The notes beneath the pieces were generated by a model. That model saw only the letters and a list, made by a program, of their open reading frames with translations. It ran no database searches and was not told where the DNA came from. Below are positions 35,053 to 42,142 of a DNA stretch of 42,142 nucleotides, in pieces. Each line of letters begins with the position of its first letter. Position 1 is the first letter of the stretch. Source of the DNA: Clostridia bacterium. GTDB lineage: Bacteria > Bacillota > Clostridia > Oscillospirales > Acutalibacteraceae. The stretch lies in the NCBI GenBank assembly GCA_017434895.1, contig JAFSGB010000040.1, forward strand, positions 1-42,142. Direction: 5' to 3'. A program made the position numbers and the translations under genes.

Positions 35053-35579
35053 GTGAATTAAAGGTTTCTACCGAAAATCTAAGACAAATTATCCCCGACT
35101 TAAAGGTTGGGGATAAAATATATTTAAGCGGAACGGTTTACACTGTCCGAGATGCCGCACATAAACGAATTTTCGAGTTAATTGAAAAAGGAGAAGCTCT
35201 CCCCTTTCCTATTGAAAATGCAGTAATTTACTATGCAGGTCCGACACCCACACCGGAAAATATGCCGATTGGTAGCTGTGGGCCTACAACAAGCGGCAGA
35301 ATGGATACCTTTGCTCCCGCCCTTTATAATATGGGACTAACTGCTACTATCGGAAAAGGTGAGCGTTCTAAAGCGGTTATCGACTCAATAGTAAAAAATA
35401 ATGCAATTTACCTTTGTGCCATTGGCGGCGCAGGTGCCTTGGCAGCTTTAAGCATTACCGAGTGTGAAATTATCGCTTTCGAGGATTTAGGTTGTGAGTC
35501 GGTCAAAAAGCTTACCTTTAAGGATTTCCCCCTTTATGTGGGAATTGACTCTGAGGGTAACAGTATATTCAAAAATTAA
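35049..35579 (+). CDS. Fumarase/L-tartrate dehydratase-type beta subunit, without an adjacent alpha subunit
   Basis: 176 residues, the size of a stand-alone beta subunit of class I Fe-S hydro-lyases. LKVGDKIYLSGTVYTVRDAAHKR, YAGPTPTPENMPIGSCGPTTSGRMD and AIGGAGALAAL are the diagnostic motifs. With an alpha subunit holding the [4Fe-4S] cluster it would form fumarase or tartrate dehydratase. No alpha gene lies beside it: upstream is the DivIVA-like gene, overlapping by four bases, and downstream a terminator. The alpha subunit may be elsewhere, or this protein may act alone. Confidence 0.87.
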   Translation: MSELKVSTENLRQIIPDLKVGDKIYLSGTVYTVRDAAHKRIFELIEKGEALPFPIENAVIYYAGPTPTPENMPIGSCGPTTSGRMDTFAPALYNMGLTATIGKGERSKAVIDSIVKNNAIYLCAIGGAGALAALSITECEIIAFEDLGCESVKKLTFKDFPLYVGIDSEGNSIFKN

Positions 35580-35580
35580 A

Positions 35581-35601
35581 GGCAAGGTTTTAAACCTTGC
35601 C
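35581..35601. terminator. Bidirectional terminator between the beta-subunit gene and the lipoprotein gene
   Basis: GGCAAGGTTT, T, AAACCTTGCC: a perfect 10-bp palindrome between convergent genes. T-rich tails follow on both strands (TTACTTATTTTA on plus, TTTAATTTTTG on minus). Confidence 0.85.
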
Positions 35602-35610
35602 TTACTTATT

Positions 35611-36468
35611 TTAGGAAGCATCCATTGGAAATATTTGATATAGACCGTTAACTCCCGCCCAGCCTCTTACATAATAGACACTGCCGTCCTTTTGTTTTAG
35701 AAAATAATCAAAATTTCCGTTTTCGTCCTTTATATGTCTTAATGCAACCTCATTATCGGCAATAATACTCTCTACGGAAACACCGTTTAAATGCCACTTT
35801 CCGTTGGTAATGCCTTTAAAATCATCCTTAGTTATTTTAAATTCTTCTAATTTGCAAATTTCATACCATTCTTTAATTACGTTTGAACTATTAAATGCCT
35901 TTGAATATAGAGTATTATCTTCACCCAAAAAGTATGTTATAGGTGTATCATTAAGCACAACAGTTTCATTATGAGTCCAAACCGCATTTGAAGCAGTTAA
36001 AACAGCGCCTGCTGTCTTGCTTCGATCAATCTCAAAATCAAAATATACGCTATATGTGTCGCTATGGCCTTCTATTCTATACTGTTTAATCAATCTGTAG
36101 GTTATATTTTCTTTTAAATCAAAATCGCCTAATTCAAAGATTTGGCTACTTTCCTCACTTGGCTTTAGGGTAGTTGAAATTGCCGGCCAACTTAGAGTTT
36201 CGGTGGGTTTTATCTCATTTATACCATTATAAATTAAAAACTGCTGACCATAAATTATTGTGTGTTGGTCACTTTTATTTTTGATTATTGCAGAAATATA
36301 AGGCTTATCACCCTCAAAACCCATTGAATTTACAGTCATCACCACATTATTACTGGTAAGCAACTCTGTTTGAGCCTTCGAAGAAACGGCGCTCTCATTC
36401 TCGGCATCAGAACAACCCGCAAATACAAGTATTAAAAGAAACCCTAAAATTACACATATTTTTTTCAT
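35611..36468 (-). CDS. Lipoprotein with bacterial Ig-like domain
   Basis: 285 residues. Signal peptide with lipobox VFAGC (Cys19). Residues 40-150 resemble the bacterial Ig-like domain found in many clostridial lipoproteins: ISAIIKNKSDQHTIIYGQQF, then a Pro/Ser-rich loop and YRLIKQYRI. The C-terminal ~120 residues (from SNAVWTHNET) resemble a short beta-rich repeat with YYVRGWAGVNG near the end; I do not recognise it. AGAGGT precedes the ATG. It follows the hypothetical gene at 36482 by 13 bases, so it may be the last gene of the murD run. Function unknown. Confidence 0.65.
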   Translation of the reverse strand: MKKICVILGFLLILVFAGCSDAENESAVSSKAQTELLTSNNVVMTVNSMGFEGDKPYISAIIKNKSDQHTIIYGQQFLIYNGINEIKPTETLSWPAISTTLKPSEESSQIFELGDFDLKENITYRLIKQYRIEGHSDTYSVYFDFEIDRSKTAGAVLTASNAVWTHNETVVLNDTPITYFLGEDNTLYSKAFNSSNVIKEWYEICKLEEFKITKDDFKGITNGKWHLNGVSVESIIADNEVALRHIKDENGNFDYFLKQKDGSVYYVRGWAGVNGLYQIFPMDAS

Positions 36469-36481
36469 TGCAATACCTCTA

Positions 36482-37153
36482 TTAAATCACATAAAGTCCC
36501 GATTCTAAAATAACAAATCTGTATCCGTTTACATTAACATACTGTAAAAGTGGTTCCTCAAAGGTTTCATACTCTAAAACATCATAATTTTTAATGCTCA
36601 ATCTTTGAATTTTAGCCGATTTTTTATTACAAATTATAAGTGTATTATCCTCCTCAAACAAATCACAAGGACCGTCAAAAGGAGATGTTTTTCCACCTAC
36701 ACGAAGCTCCTGCTTCATATTTGTAAGGCTGTATTTGAGTATCAAATTACCCTCCGGATAACATGCCCAAAGACCCTCACCGAAAAGAATAATGTCACTG
36801 GGAACAATCCCTCTGTAAACAAGACTACCCGTCCAAAGAGCATCACCCTCAGGGTCAATTAGGTGGGCAGTGCCGTCCTCTAAAAGCAAAAAGACCTTAC
36901 CGCCAGGCAAAATAAGTGATTTTGCTGTAATATAATTTTCACAAAGCCTTTCAACACCCTTGTAGCCGTTGCCGAACTTTGTAATCATATAAATATTTTT
37001 TGCAACATCGGTAATACGGCGATTATCAAAGGAAATCATTTTGTAGGAAACCTCTGTTTTCCCGTCCTCCATTTCACCGCTTAAATAAGAAAAGATTATG
37101 CCGTTTGTGGTGGGTAAAATTTCAAAAACTTTTCCGTTAAATACTTTTTCCAT
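36482..37153 (-). CDS. Probable beta-propeller protein of unknown function
   Basis: 223 residues, no signal peptide or membrane segment. Several short repeating units of the form hydrophobic strand, Gly/Asp turn, hydrophobic strand are visible (for example GGKVFLLLEDGTAHLIDPEGDALW and GEGLWACYPEGNLILKYSL), suggesting a WD40/PQQ-like or partial propeller. I do not recognise a family. It begins four bases after the PLP-enzyme gene, with GGAGAAAGGTG somewhat far upstream. Probably translated with its upstream neighbour; a link to that enzyme is only positional. Confidence 0.5.
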   Translation of the reverse strand: MEKVFNGKVFEILPTTNGIIFSYLSGEMEDGKTEVSYKMISFDNRRITDVAKNIYMITKFGNGYKGVERLCENYITAKSLILPGGKVFLLLEDGTAHLIDPEGDALWTGSLVYRGIVPSDIILFGEGLWACYPEGNLILKYSLTNMKQELRVGGKTSPFDGPCDLFEEDNTLIICNKKSAKIQRLSIKNYDVLEYETFEEPLLQYVNVNGYRFVILESGLYVI

Positions 37154-37157
37154 TTTA

Positions 37158-38435
37158 TTAGTTTATTACACCTTTCTCCAGCATCTTTTGTGCCGCTAAA
37201 AGCACACCCATTTTTGCACTGTGAAAATTAATTCCGCCTTGCATCCAAGCGGCATAGGGTGGTCTAATAGGCCCGTCGGCAGAAAGCTCGATGGAAGCTC
37301 CCAACGTAAAAGCACCCGCCGCCATTATTACAGGATCGGTATATCCTGGCATATCCCAAGGTTCTGGTATTACAAATGAATCAACGGGGGCACCCGACTG
37401 CATGCCTTGGCAAAAAGCAATTAAACCCTCAGCCGAGCCTAAGGTTACACACTGAATAATGTCTCCTCTAATTTCATCGCTTTTGGGAGAAACCTCAAAT
37501 CCCAAAAGCTCAAAAAGGGATGCGGTGTAAACAGCAGTTTTAAGAGCTTCACCTACGACATGAGGTGCCGAAAACAGTCCCATATAAAGCTCCCTTGAGT
37601 GACCAAGCGTTGCCCCTACTTCCCTGCCAACACCCGCGCAGGTTAAACGGTAGGCGCATTTTTCAATTAAATCCTTTCTGCCAGCTATGTAACCGCCCGT
37701 TGGCGCAATTCCGCCACCGGGATTTTTAATTAAAGAACCGGCAATAATATCCGCACCGATTTCGGTTGGTTCTTTTTCCTCAACAAACTCTCCATAACAA
37801 TTGTCAACCATAATAATACTGTTAGGAGAAGCCTCTTTAACGGCAATAATCAGCTTTTCAATGTCGCAAATTCTAAGACTGGGACGGGTAGAATAACCGC
37901 GCGAACGCTGAATGTATGCCATTTTCGGTTTTTCCTTAGCCAAGACACGCTTAATTTCCTCAATATCGGGAGTACCGTCAGGCTTCAAATCGACTTGACC
38001 GTATGAAACGCCAAAATCGGCAAGCGAGCCATCGGTCTTTTCGTCAATGCCAAAAACACCCGTAATAGTATCATAGGGTCTGCCGGTAATACAAATTACC
38101 TTATCGTTAGGTCTTAAAATGCCAAATAAAGCAACAGTTAAAGTGTGTGTACCCGAGACAAAATTATGACGAATCAGGGAATCCTCTGCTCCCATACAAT
38201 CAGCCATTACACGCTCAAGCACCTCTCTGCCTCTATCGTCATAACCATAACCCGTAGAGCCTGCAAAGGAAGCCTCACTAACGCCGTTGTCAATAAAGGC
38301 CTTAAGCACCTTTAACTGGTTATATTCGGTAATTTCGTCAATCCTTTCGAACTGCTCCTTTGAGCGCCCCAATGCCTTTTTATCCAGTTCTAAAAGCTTA
38401 TTGTCAATATTAAAAAAATCAGTCACTTGCATCAT
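37158..38435 (-). CDS. Methionine gamma-lyase-family PLP enzyme (formerly 'aluminium resistance protein')
   Basis: 425 residues, usual length. Fold-type I PLP enzyme of the widespread Firmicutes group. FAGSTGYGYDDRGRE, RHNFVSGTHTLTVALFG, the VDNCYGEFVEEKEP motif and the PLP lysine in AGSLIKNPGGGIAPTGGY are all clear. The group is annotated methionine gamma-lyase-like, but its reaction is not established. The start overlaps the GNAT gene by 17 bases; two ATG codons are adjacent and either could serve. Confidence 0.9.
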   Translation of the reverse strand: MMQVTDFFNIDNKLLELDKKALGRSKEQFERIDEITEYNQLKVLKAFIDNGVSEASFAGSTGYGYDDRGREVLERVMADCMGAEDSLIRHNFVSGTHTLTVALFGILRPNDKVICITGRPYDTITGVFGIDEKTDGSLADFGVSYGQVDLKPDGTPDIEEIKRVLAKEKPKMAYIQRSRGYSTRPSLRICDIEKLIIAVKEASPNSIIMVDNCYGEFVEEKEPTEIGADIIAGSLIKNPGGGIAPTGGYIAGRKDLIEKCAYRLTCAGVGREVGATLGHSRELYMGLFSAPHVVGEALKTAVYTASLFELLGFEVSPKSDEIRGDIIQCVTLGSAEGLIAFCQGMQSGAPVDSFVIPEPWDMPGYTDPVIMAAGAFTLGASIELSADGPIRPPYAAWMQGGINFHSAKMGVLLAAQKMLEKGVIN

Positions 38436-39108
38436 CTTTCACCCAGTAGCCACCAAAGTTCAGGTGGCAAAATCCGTTCTTTTTATAAAATTCAAAGACA
38501 GAATCTCTGCAACAAACAAGAAAATCTCTGCCGTAGTTTTTTTGTAATACACCCTTGAGTGCTACACTGCCCATGCCCTTTTGGTGGCTTGCAATTCCGT
38601 TCATAATCGCCATATCACCGCAGTTAAAGGTCACTGCACAGCATTTATCTTTAATCGCAAAAAAATCGGCAAAGCCGTTATTTAAGCGATGACAGTAATC
38701 AACTGCAAAATAAGGATATTCAGGAAGCGAAAGCCCGTCCACATCCAGTAAATCATAAATTTCCTTGCTTGAAAGGGTATCGCATTTTGCCTCGCCCTCG
38801 ATATCAGCTTTACGGTATACAACGTTAATTCTTTCCTTTGGATTTTTACCTATTGCACAAAGGGTACCGTAATCGCTGAAAACACAGGCAGGATTTATAA
38901 CATTTACAAACTCCGCCAGCTCCTCGGTGTCACCGCCGTTATTGTAAATTATCATATTACCGTCGGTCATTGCTATAACACCCGTTTCGTCCTGAACCCA
39001 AAACATTACGTTTGGGTAATTTGGGTAGGCATTGTAAAGACACTTAATCTTTACCCATTCGGCAGAAATAACACTTAATTCAGGGATTTTATCAACTAAT
39101 TTTACCAC
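38419..39108 (-). CDS. GNAT-type acetyltransferase with an extra N-terminal domain
   Basis: 229 residues. The C-terminal ~80 residues contain the acetyl-CoA loop, ASHQKGMGSVALKGVL (Q-x-x-G-M-G), and the C-terminal VFEFYKKNGF motif of GNAT enzymes. The N-terminal ~110 residues resemble a second, degenerate GNAT-like domain without a recognisable CoA loop. I chose the GTG at 39106-39108, with AAGGG 8 bases upstream, because longer starts fall deep in the upstream gene. It overlaps that gene by 17 bases. Substrate unknown. Confidence 0.75.
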   Translation of the reverse strand: MVKLVDKIPELSVISAEWVKIKCLYNAYPNYPNVMFWVQDETGVIAMTDGNMIIYNNGGDTEELAEFVNVINPACVFSDYGTLCAIGKNPKERINVVYRKADIEGEAKCDTLSSKEIYDLLDVDGLSLPEYPYFAVDYCHRLNNGFADFFAIKDKCCAVTFNCGDMAIMNGIASHQKGMGSVALKGVLQKNYGRDFLVCCRDSVFEFYKKNGFCHLNFGGYWVKDDASD

Positions 39109-40102
39109 TGCAAATACCCTTAAGCATATATTTTGCAAGACTCAAAAGACACTCACAATCATCTTTATCCGCCACCGAGGAGGATGTGTGAATGTAACGG
39201 CAAGGAAGTGACAGTGCCACTGTCCTAACACCTTCTCCGTTGAAATGTATAACGCCCGAGTTGTTGCCACCGGTTACTGCTGCTTTAGGTTGACATTTAA
39301 TTCCGCTTGTTAAGGCGTAATCATAATATTCCTTGTCATAAACGGCTGCTGTGTCCATAAAAGAAACAGCCACGCCTTCACCTAATTTGCAAACCTTATT
39401 TTCCTCACTTACTCCCGAAATATCTGCGGCGGTAGTACCCTCCAGCACAATAGCACTGTCGGGGTTAATTGCAAAGGCGGTTACCTTAGCACCTCTGAGT
39501 CCTACCTCCTCTTGAACAGAGAAGCTTGCGTAAAAATCGTACTCATCATATTCTTTTATGAGTTTAATCAGTACTGCACAACCAATACGGTCATCAAGTG
39601 CTTTGGAAATTATTTTTTCTCCGTTTTCACTGTACTCACCGCACAAAACTGCTCGTGAACCGAGAGAAACACATTTTAAAGCATCCTCTTTCGAGATTGC
39701 ACCAATATCAATATATAAACTGTCCTCTTTAGGCGGTTTTTTTCTCTCGTCACTGCTTATTAAATGTATTGGCTTACCACTAATAACACCGTTAATGTTA
39801 TCGTTAATTTTAATGCTTCTGAACATTAATGCCGAAGCATCAATTCCGCCGACAGTCTTAAATTTTAAAAATCCGTCGGCAGTGACAGAGGTAATAATAA
39901 GACCAACCTCGTCCATGTGAGCATCAAGCATTAGTTTTTTAGCGCTTTTATTTTTACCCTTTTTAAAGGCAATAATGTTACCTAAATTATCGGTTTTCCA
40001 GTCGCAATAATCCTTGATTTCGTTGATAATAAATTCTCTGACCGATATTTCATCACCCGAGGTGGAGTCAAGATTACAAAGTCTTTCCAATATATCAAAC
40101 AT
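39092..40102 (-). CDS. M42 family metallopeptidase (glutamyl aminopeptidase type), copy 2
   Basis: 336 residues, cytoplasmic. The co-catalytic metal ligands are visible: LDAHMDEVG (His), KALDDRIG (Asp), SVQEEVGLRGA (general base and metal Glu), IVLEGTTAADI (Glu) and RYIHTSSS (His). M42 enzymes form dodecameric tetrahedral aminopeptidases that trim peptides. The ATG at 40100-40102 follows GGGAGG and overlaps the first copy by 8 bases; the in-frame start further upstream lacks a site. Confidence 0.92.
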   Translation of the reverse strand: MFDILERLCNLDSTSGDEISVREFIINEIKDYCDWKTDNLGNIIAFKKGKNKSAKKLMLDAHMDEVGLIITSVTADGFLKFKTVGGIDASALMFRSIKINDNINGVISGKPIHLISSDERKKPPKEDSLYIDIGAISKEDALKCVSLGSRAVLCGEYSENGEKIISKALDDRIGCAVLIKLIKEYDEYDFYASFSVQEEVGLRGAKVTAFAINPDSAIVLEGTTAADISGVSEENKVCKLGEGVAVSFMDTAAVYDKEYYDYALTSGIKCQPKAAVTGGNNSGVIHFNGEGVRTVALSLPCRYIHTSSSVADKDDCECLLSLAKYMLKGICSGKIS

Positions 40103-41111
40103 CCTTGACACCTCCCGCAAGGATATACTCACAAAGGCACTGGCAAACGCTTTCTAAATCACTTAAATCCACAATTTCTGCATCGGAGTGCATATTCCTT
40201 AAAGGAATTGAAACGGTGCAGGTGCGTACACCCTCTTTATTTACCGAAATCATATCCGCATTAGTTCCGGTTTTTCCATCCATAACCTCTGTGGTATATG
40301 GGATATTTTTGCTTTCGCAAATATTCATTAATCTTTTTGAAATCTTACTGTCAAGGGTAGGTGCCACACCAATCATAGCGCCGCTACCAAGGGGTGAACA
40401 ATCTTCACTGTCAATGCCAATCCCGTCACCAAAGGAAACATCAACGGCAATAGCCTCGTTCGGATCTATCTTAAAGGTTGCGGCACGAATACCACGAAGT
40501 CCCAATTCCTCCCCGTCACTCAGCACAAATGCTAAATTAAAGGGCAATTTTTTACCCCTTAACATTTCGGCTACAGCTATAAGACAAGTAACCGCCGCGC
40601 GGTTGTCAAAGGAACGGCTGCAAACTCTATTATTAAATAATTCTTTTGGTGTATTGGCAAAGGTTACATAGTCACCAACCGAAACGATTTCCTTTGCCTT
40701 ACTGCCTATTGCAGTGTCAAGCTTAATGCTTTCAATATCGTCATAGGTTACTTCACCTTTTGCAAGGTGGGGCGGTGTGGCAGAAAAAACTGCGGTGATT
40801 TTTTCCTTGCCGTGAACTGTCACTCTGCGTGATGGCAATGCGCGAATATCTATTCCGCCAATATTCTTAACCGTCAAAAAGCCTTTATCGTCAACGCTTG
40901 TAACAACAAAGCCTACTTGGTCAATATGAGCATCAAGCATTAGGGTGTAATCGCTCTCACCCTTCATAAAACCGATAACTGTCAAATTATCGGTTTTAGT
41001 ACATTCACAATATTTTGAAAGCAAATTATATGCTAAATCACTTGCCTCTTTCAAATCACCAACACCGTCAGCATTGGACAGCAAAAAAAGTGTTTCTTTT
41101 AAATCAATCAC
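40095..41111 (-). CDS. M42 family metallopeptidase, copy 1
   Basis: 338 residues. Same layout as the downstream copy: LDAHIDQVG, RSFDNRAA, SDGEELGLRGI, AIAVDVSFGDG and RNMHSDAEIV give a full ligand set. Several residues around the pocket differ (DNR for DDR, Asp for Glu in the fourth ligand), so specificity may differ. It starts at GTG (41109-41111), overlapping the murD stop as GTGA. AAGGAG lies about 13 bases upstream inside murD. Confidence 0.92.
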   Translation of the reverse strand: MIDLKETLFLLSNADGVGDLKEASDLAYNLLSKYCECTKTDNLTVIGFMKGESDYTLMLDAHIDQVGFVVTSVDDKGFLTVKNIGGIDIRALPSRRVTVHGKEKITAVFSATPPHLAKGEVTYDDIESIKLDTAIGSKAKEIVSVGDYVTFANTPKELFNNRVCSRSFDNRAAVTCLIAVAEMLRGKKLPFNLAFVLSDGEELGLRGIRAATFKIDPNEAIAVDVSFGDGIGIDSEDCSPLGSGAMIGVAPTLDSKISKRLMNICESKNIPYTTEVMDGKTGTNADMISVNKEGVRTCTVSIPLRNMHSDAEIVDLSDLESVCQCLCEYILAGGVKDV

Positions 41112-42142
41112 AGTTTATTTACAAGCTCCTTAAAATAGTTGCCTCTGGCGGCAAAATTTGGGAATGCATCAAAGCTGGCACAAGCAGGACTTAAAGAAAC
41201 AATATCCCCAACCTTTGCAGTTTTATGCGCTAATTCTACTGCCTCGGCAATATCCTTAACCCTGATAATTTCAGGGTTGTTGTTATAATTTTCGTTACTG
41301 CTGACAGCCGCTTCAATCTTATCAGCAGTGTCGCCGCAAAGGTAAAGCTTTTCTACCTTTTGCAAGATGTAGGGTACCATTGGCTCAAATGGAATGTGCT
41401 TATCGTAACCGCCAGCAATGAGGTGAATTTTTTTGTCAAAGGCTTTAAGTCCCGCAATAGTGCGAGTAGGACTTGAAGCAATGGAATCGTTATAGTATTT
41501 AACGCCGTTAACCTCGCGGACAAACTCAATTCGGTGCTCGACACCGCCAAACTCTCTTGCCACCTTTTTAATGGAATCAACACCCACATAGCCCCAAACA
41601 GCGGCAATAGCAGTCAGATAATTTGCAACATTGTGTTCGCCTATTATTGCAATTTCCTTTTTGTTAATAATGGGCAAATCCATTCCTCGGTATGACATAT
41701 AAAGCATGCCCTCGTCACTTACCCAAGCGCCGTTGTTAAGCTGACGCTCCATACTAAATCCCAGTGACTGACCGCGAACATCCTTGCGGAAGGACTCGGT
41801 AATCTCGTTATCTCTATTAAGAACAGTACGGGAAAATGCATTTTGGTGTATAATAATGTTTTTCTTAGCCTCAACATATTCGTCCATATCACGATGTACA
41901 TCAAGGTGATTAGGTGCTACGTTTGTAACAACCGCCACATCGGGACTTTTACGCATTGAGATAAGCTGGAAGGAGGAAAGCTCTACAACTACAAAATCGT
42001 CTTTTCTAATATTTTCAATTTCAGGTAGTAAGGGCTTGCCGATATTACCGCCAACAAATACCTTTTTGCCCTCTGCCTCAAGCATTTTGGCAATTAGTGT
42101 TGTTGTAGTAGTCTTACCGTCAGAGCCGGTTACGGCAAAAAT
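41108..42142 (-). CDS. murD: UDP-N-acetylmuramoylalanine--D-glutamate ligase, 5' end cut by the window
   Basis: 345 C-terminal codons are present; the N-terminal Rossmann domain lies beyond base 42142. MurD adds D-Glu to UDP-MurNAc-L-Ala. The ATP loop VTGSDGKTTTTTLIA is at the edge, followed by GGNIGKPLL, ELSSFQL, VVTNVAPNHLDVH, GEHNVANYLTAIA, EHRIEFV and NDSIASSPTRTIAGL, and LSPACASFDAF near the end. These match MurD rather than MurC/E/F. The ATG at 42085 is internal. It heads the run with two peptidases and the downstream genes. Confidence 0.95.
   Translation of the reverse strand: MFAVTGSDGKTTTTTLIAKMLEAEGKKVFVGGNIGKPLLPEIENIRKDDFVVVELSSFQLISMRKSPDVAVVTNVAPNHLDVHRDMDEYVEAKKNIIIHQNAFSRTVLNRDNEITESFRKDVRGQSLGFSMERQLNNGAWVSDEGMLYMSYRGMDLPIINKKEIAIIGEHNVANYLTAIAAVWGYVGVDSIKKVAREFGGVEHRIEFVREVNGVKYYNDSIASSPTRTIAGLKAFDKKIHLIAGGYDKHIPFEPMVPYILQKVEKLYLCGDTADKIEAAVSSNENYNNNPEIIRVKDIAEAVELAHKTAKVGDIVSLSPACASFDAFPNFAARGNYFKELVNKL

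Noticed and set aside
1-42142. Mobile element, prophage, toxin-antitoxin or CRISPR array
   Set aside because: No transposase, integrase, phage genes, terminal inverted repeats or regularly spaced repeats were seen; the palindromes found are single and promoter- or terminator-linked.

Overview
The window reads as a chromosomal segment of a low-GC, strictly anaerobic Gram-positive, most likely a gut or rumen clostridium of the Ruminococcus/Oscillospiraceae type. I infer this from strong sigma-A-type promoters (TTGACA-17-TATAAT) and GGAGG ribosome sites, a complete Rnf complex, a flavodiiron protein, pyruvate phosphate dikinase and a secreted dockerin-tailed esterase. No tRNA, rRNA, insertion sequence, prophage or CRISPR array was seen. 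Both window edges cut genes: a phosphohexomutase on the left and murD on the right.

Layout. 1-3800, minus strand: mgtC, mgtE, rpe and a phosphomannomutase/phosphoglucomutase. 3858-6344, minus: a large cytoplasmic glycoside-hydrolase-like protein whose promoter is overlapped by an 11-bp palindrome. 6733-7729, plus: rplM-rpsI with promoter and terminator. 7792-9453, minus: a membrane-anchored XRE regulator with a zinc ribbon, then a HAD phosphatase. 9475-17304, plus: malQ, then thyX-tmk-DJ-1-mltG-U32 peptidase, then a class B PBP whose ribosome site lies inside a terminator hairpin. 17309-20602, minus: fprA, apbE and a duplicated lipoprotein. 20606-27002, minus: rnfCDGEAB followed by a NusG-II protein and a Gx transporter. 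27136-31341, minus: a 1372-residue secreted CE2-like esterase with a dockerin. 31455-34320, minus: ppdK. 34442-35601, plus: a DivIVA-like gene and an orphan fumarase-type beta subunit. 35611-42142, minus: murD, two M42 peptidases, a GNAT protein, a methionine gamma-lyase-family enzyme, a probable beta-propeller protein and an Ig-like lipoprotein, mostly with overlapping ends.

How the genes work together. The most coherent block is 17.3-27 kb. The Rnf complex couples ferredoxin oxidation to NAD reduction and ion export. ApbE attaches FMN to Rnf subunits. FprA detoxifies O2 or NO with reduced carriers. The NusG-II and Gx proteins are recurrent partners of flavinylation systems. This block contains the best candidates for something undescribed: an RnfG with two FMN-binding modules, and a separately promoted lipoprotein made of two copies of a domain ending in AGCTI, which resembles the GAT flavinylation motif with Cys for Ala.

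Other points of interest are mgtE, which appears to start at ATC, the PBP hairpin leader, the operator at the glycosidase promoter and the overlapping divergent promoters of malQ and the HAD gene. All functional calls come from reading motifs and gene order; no database search was run.
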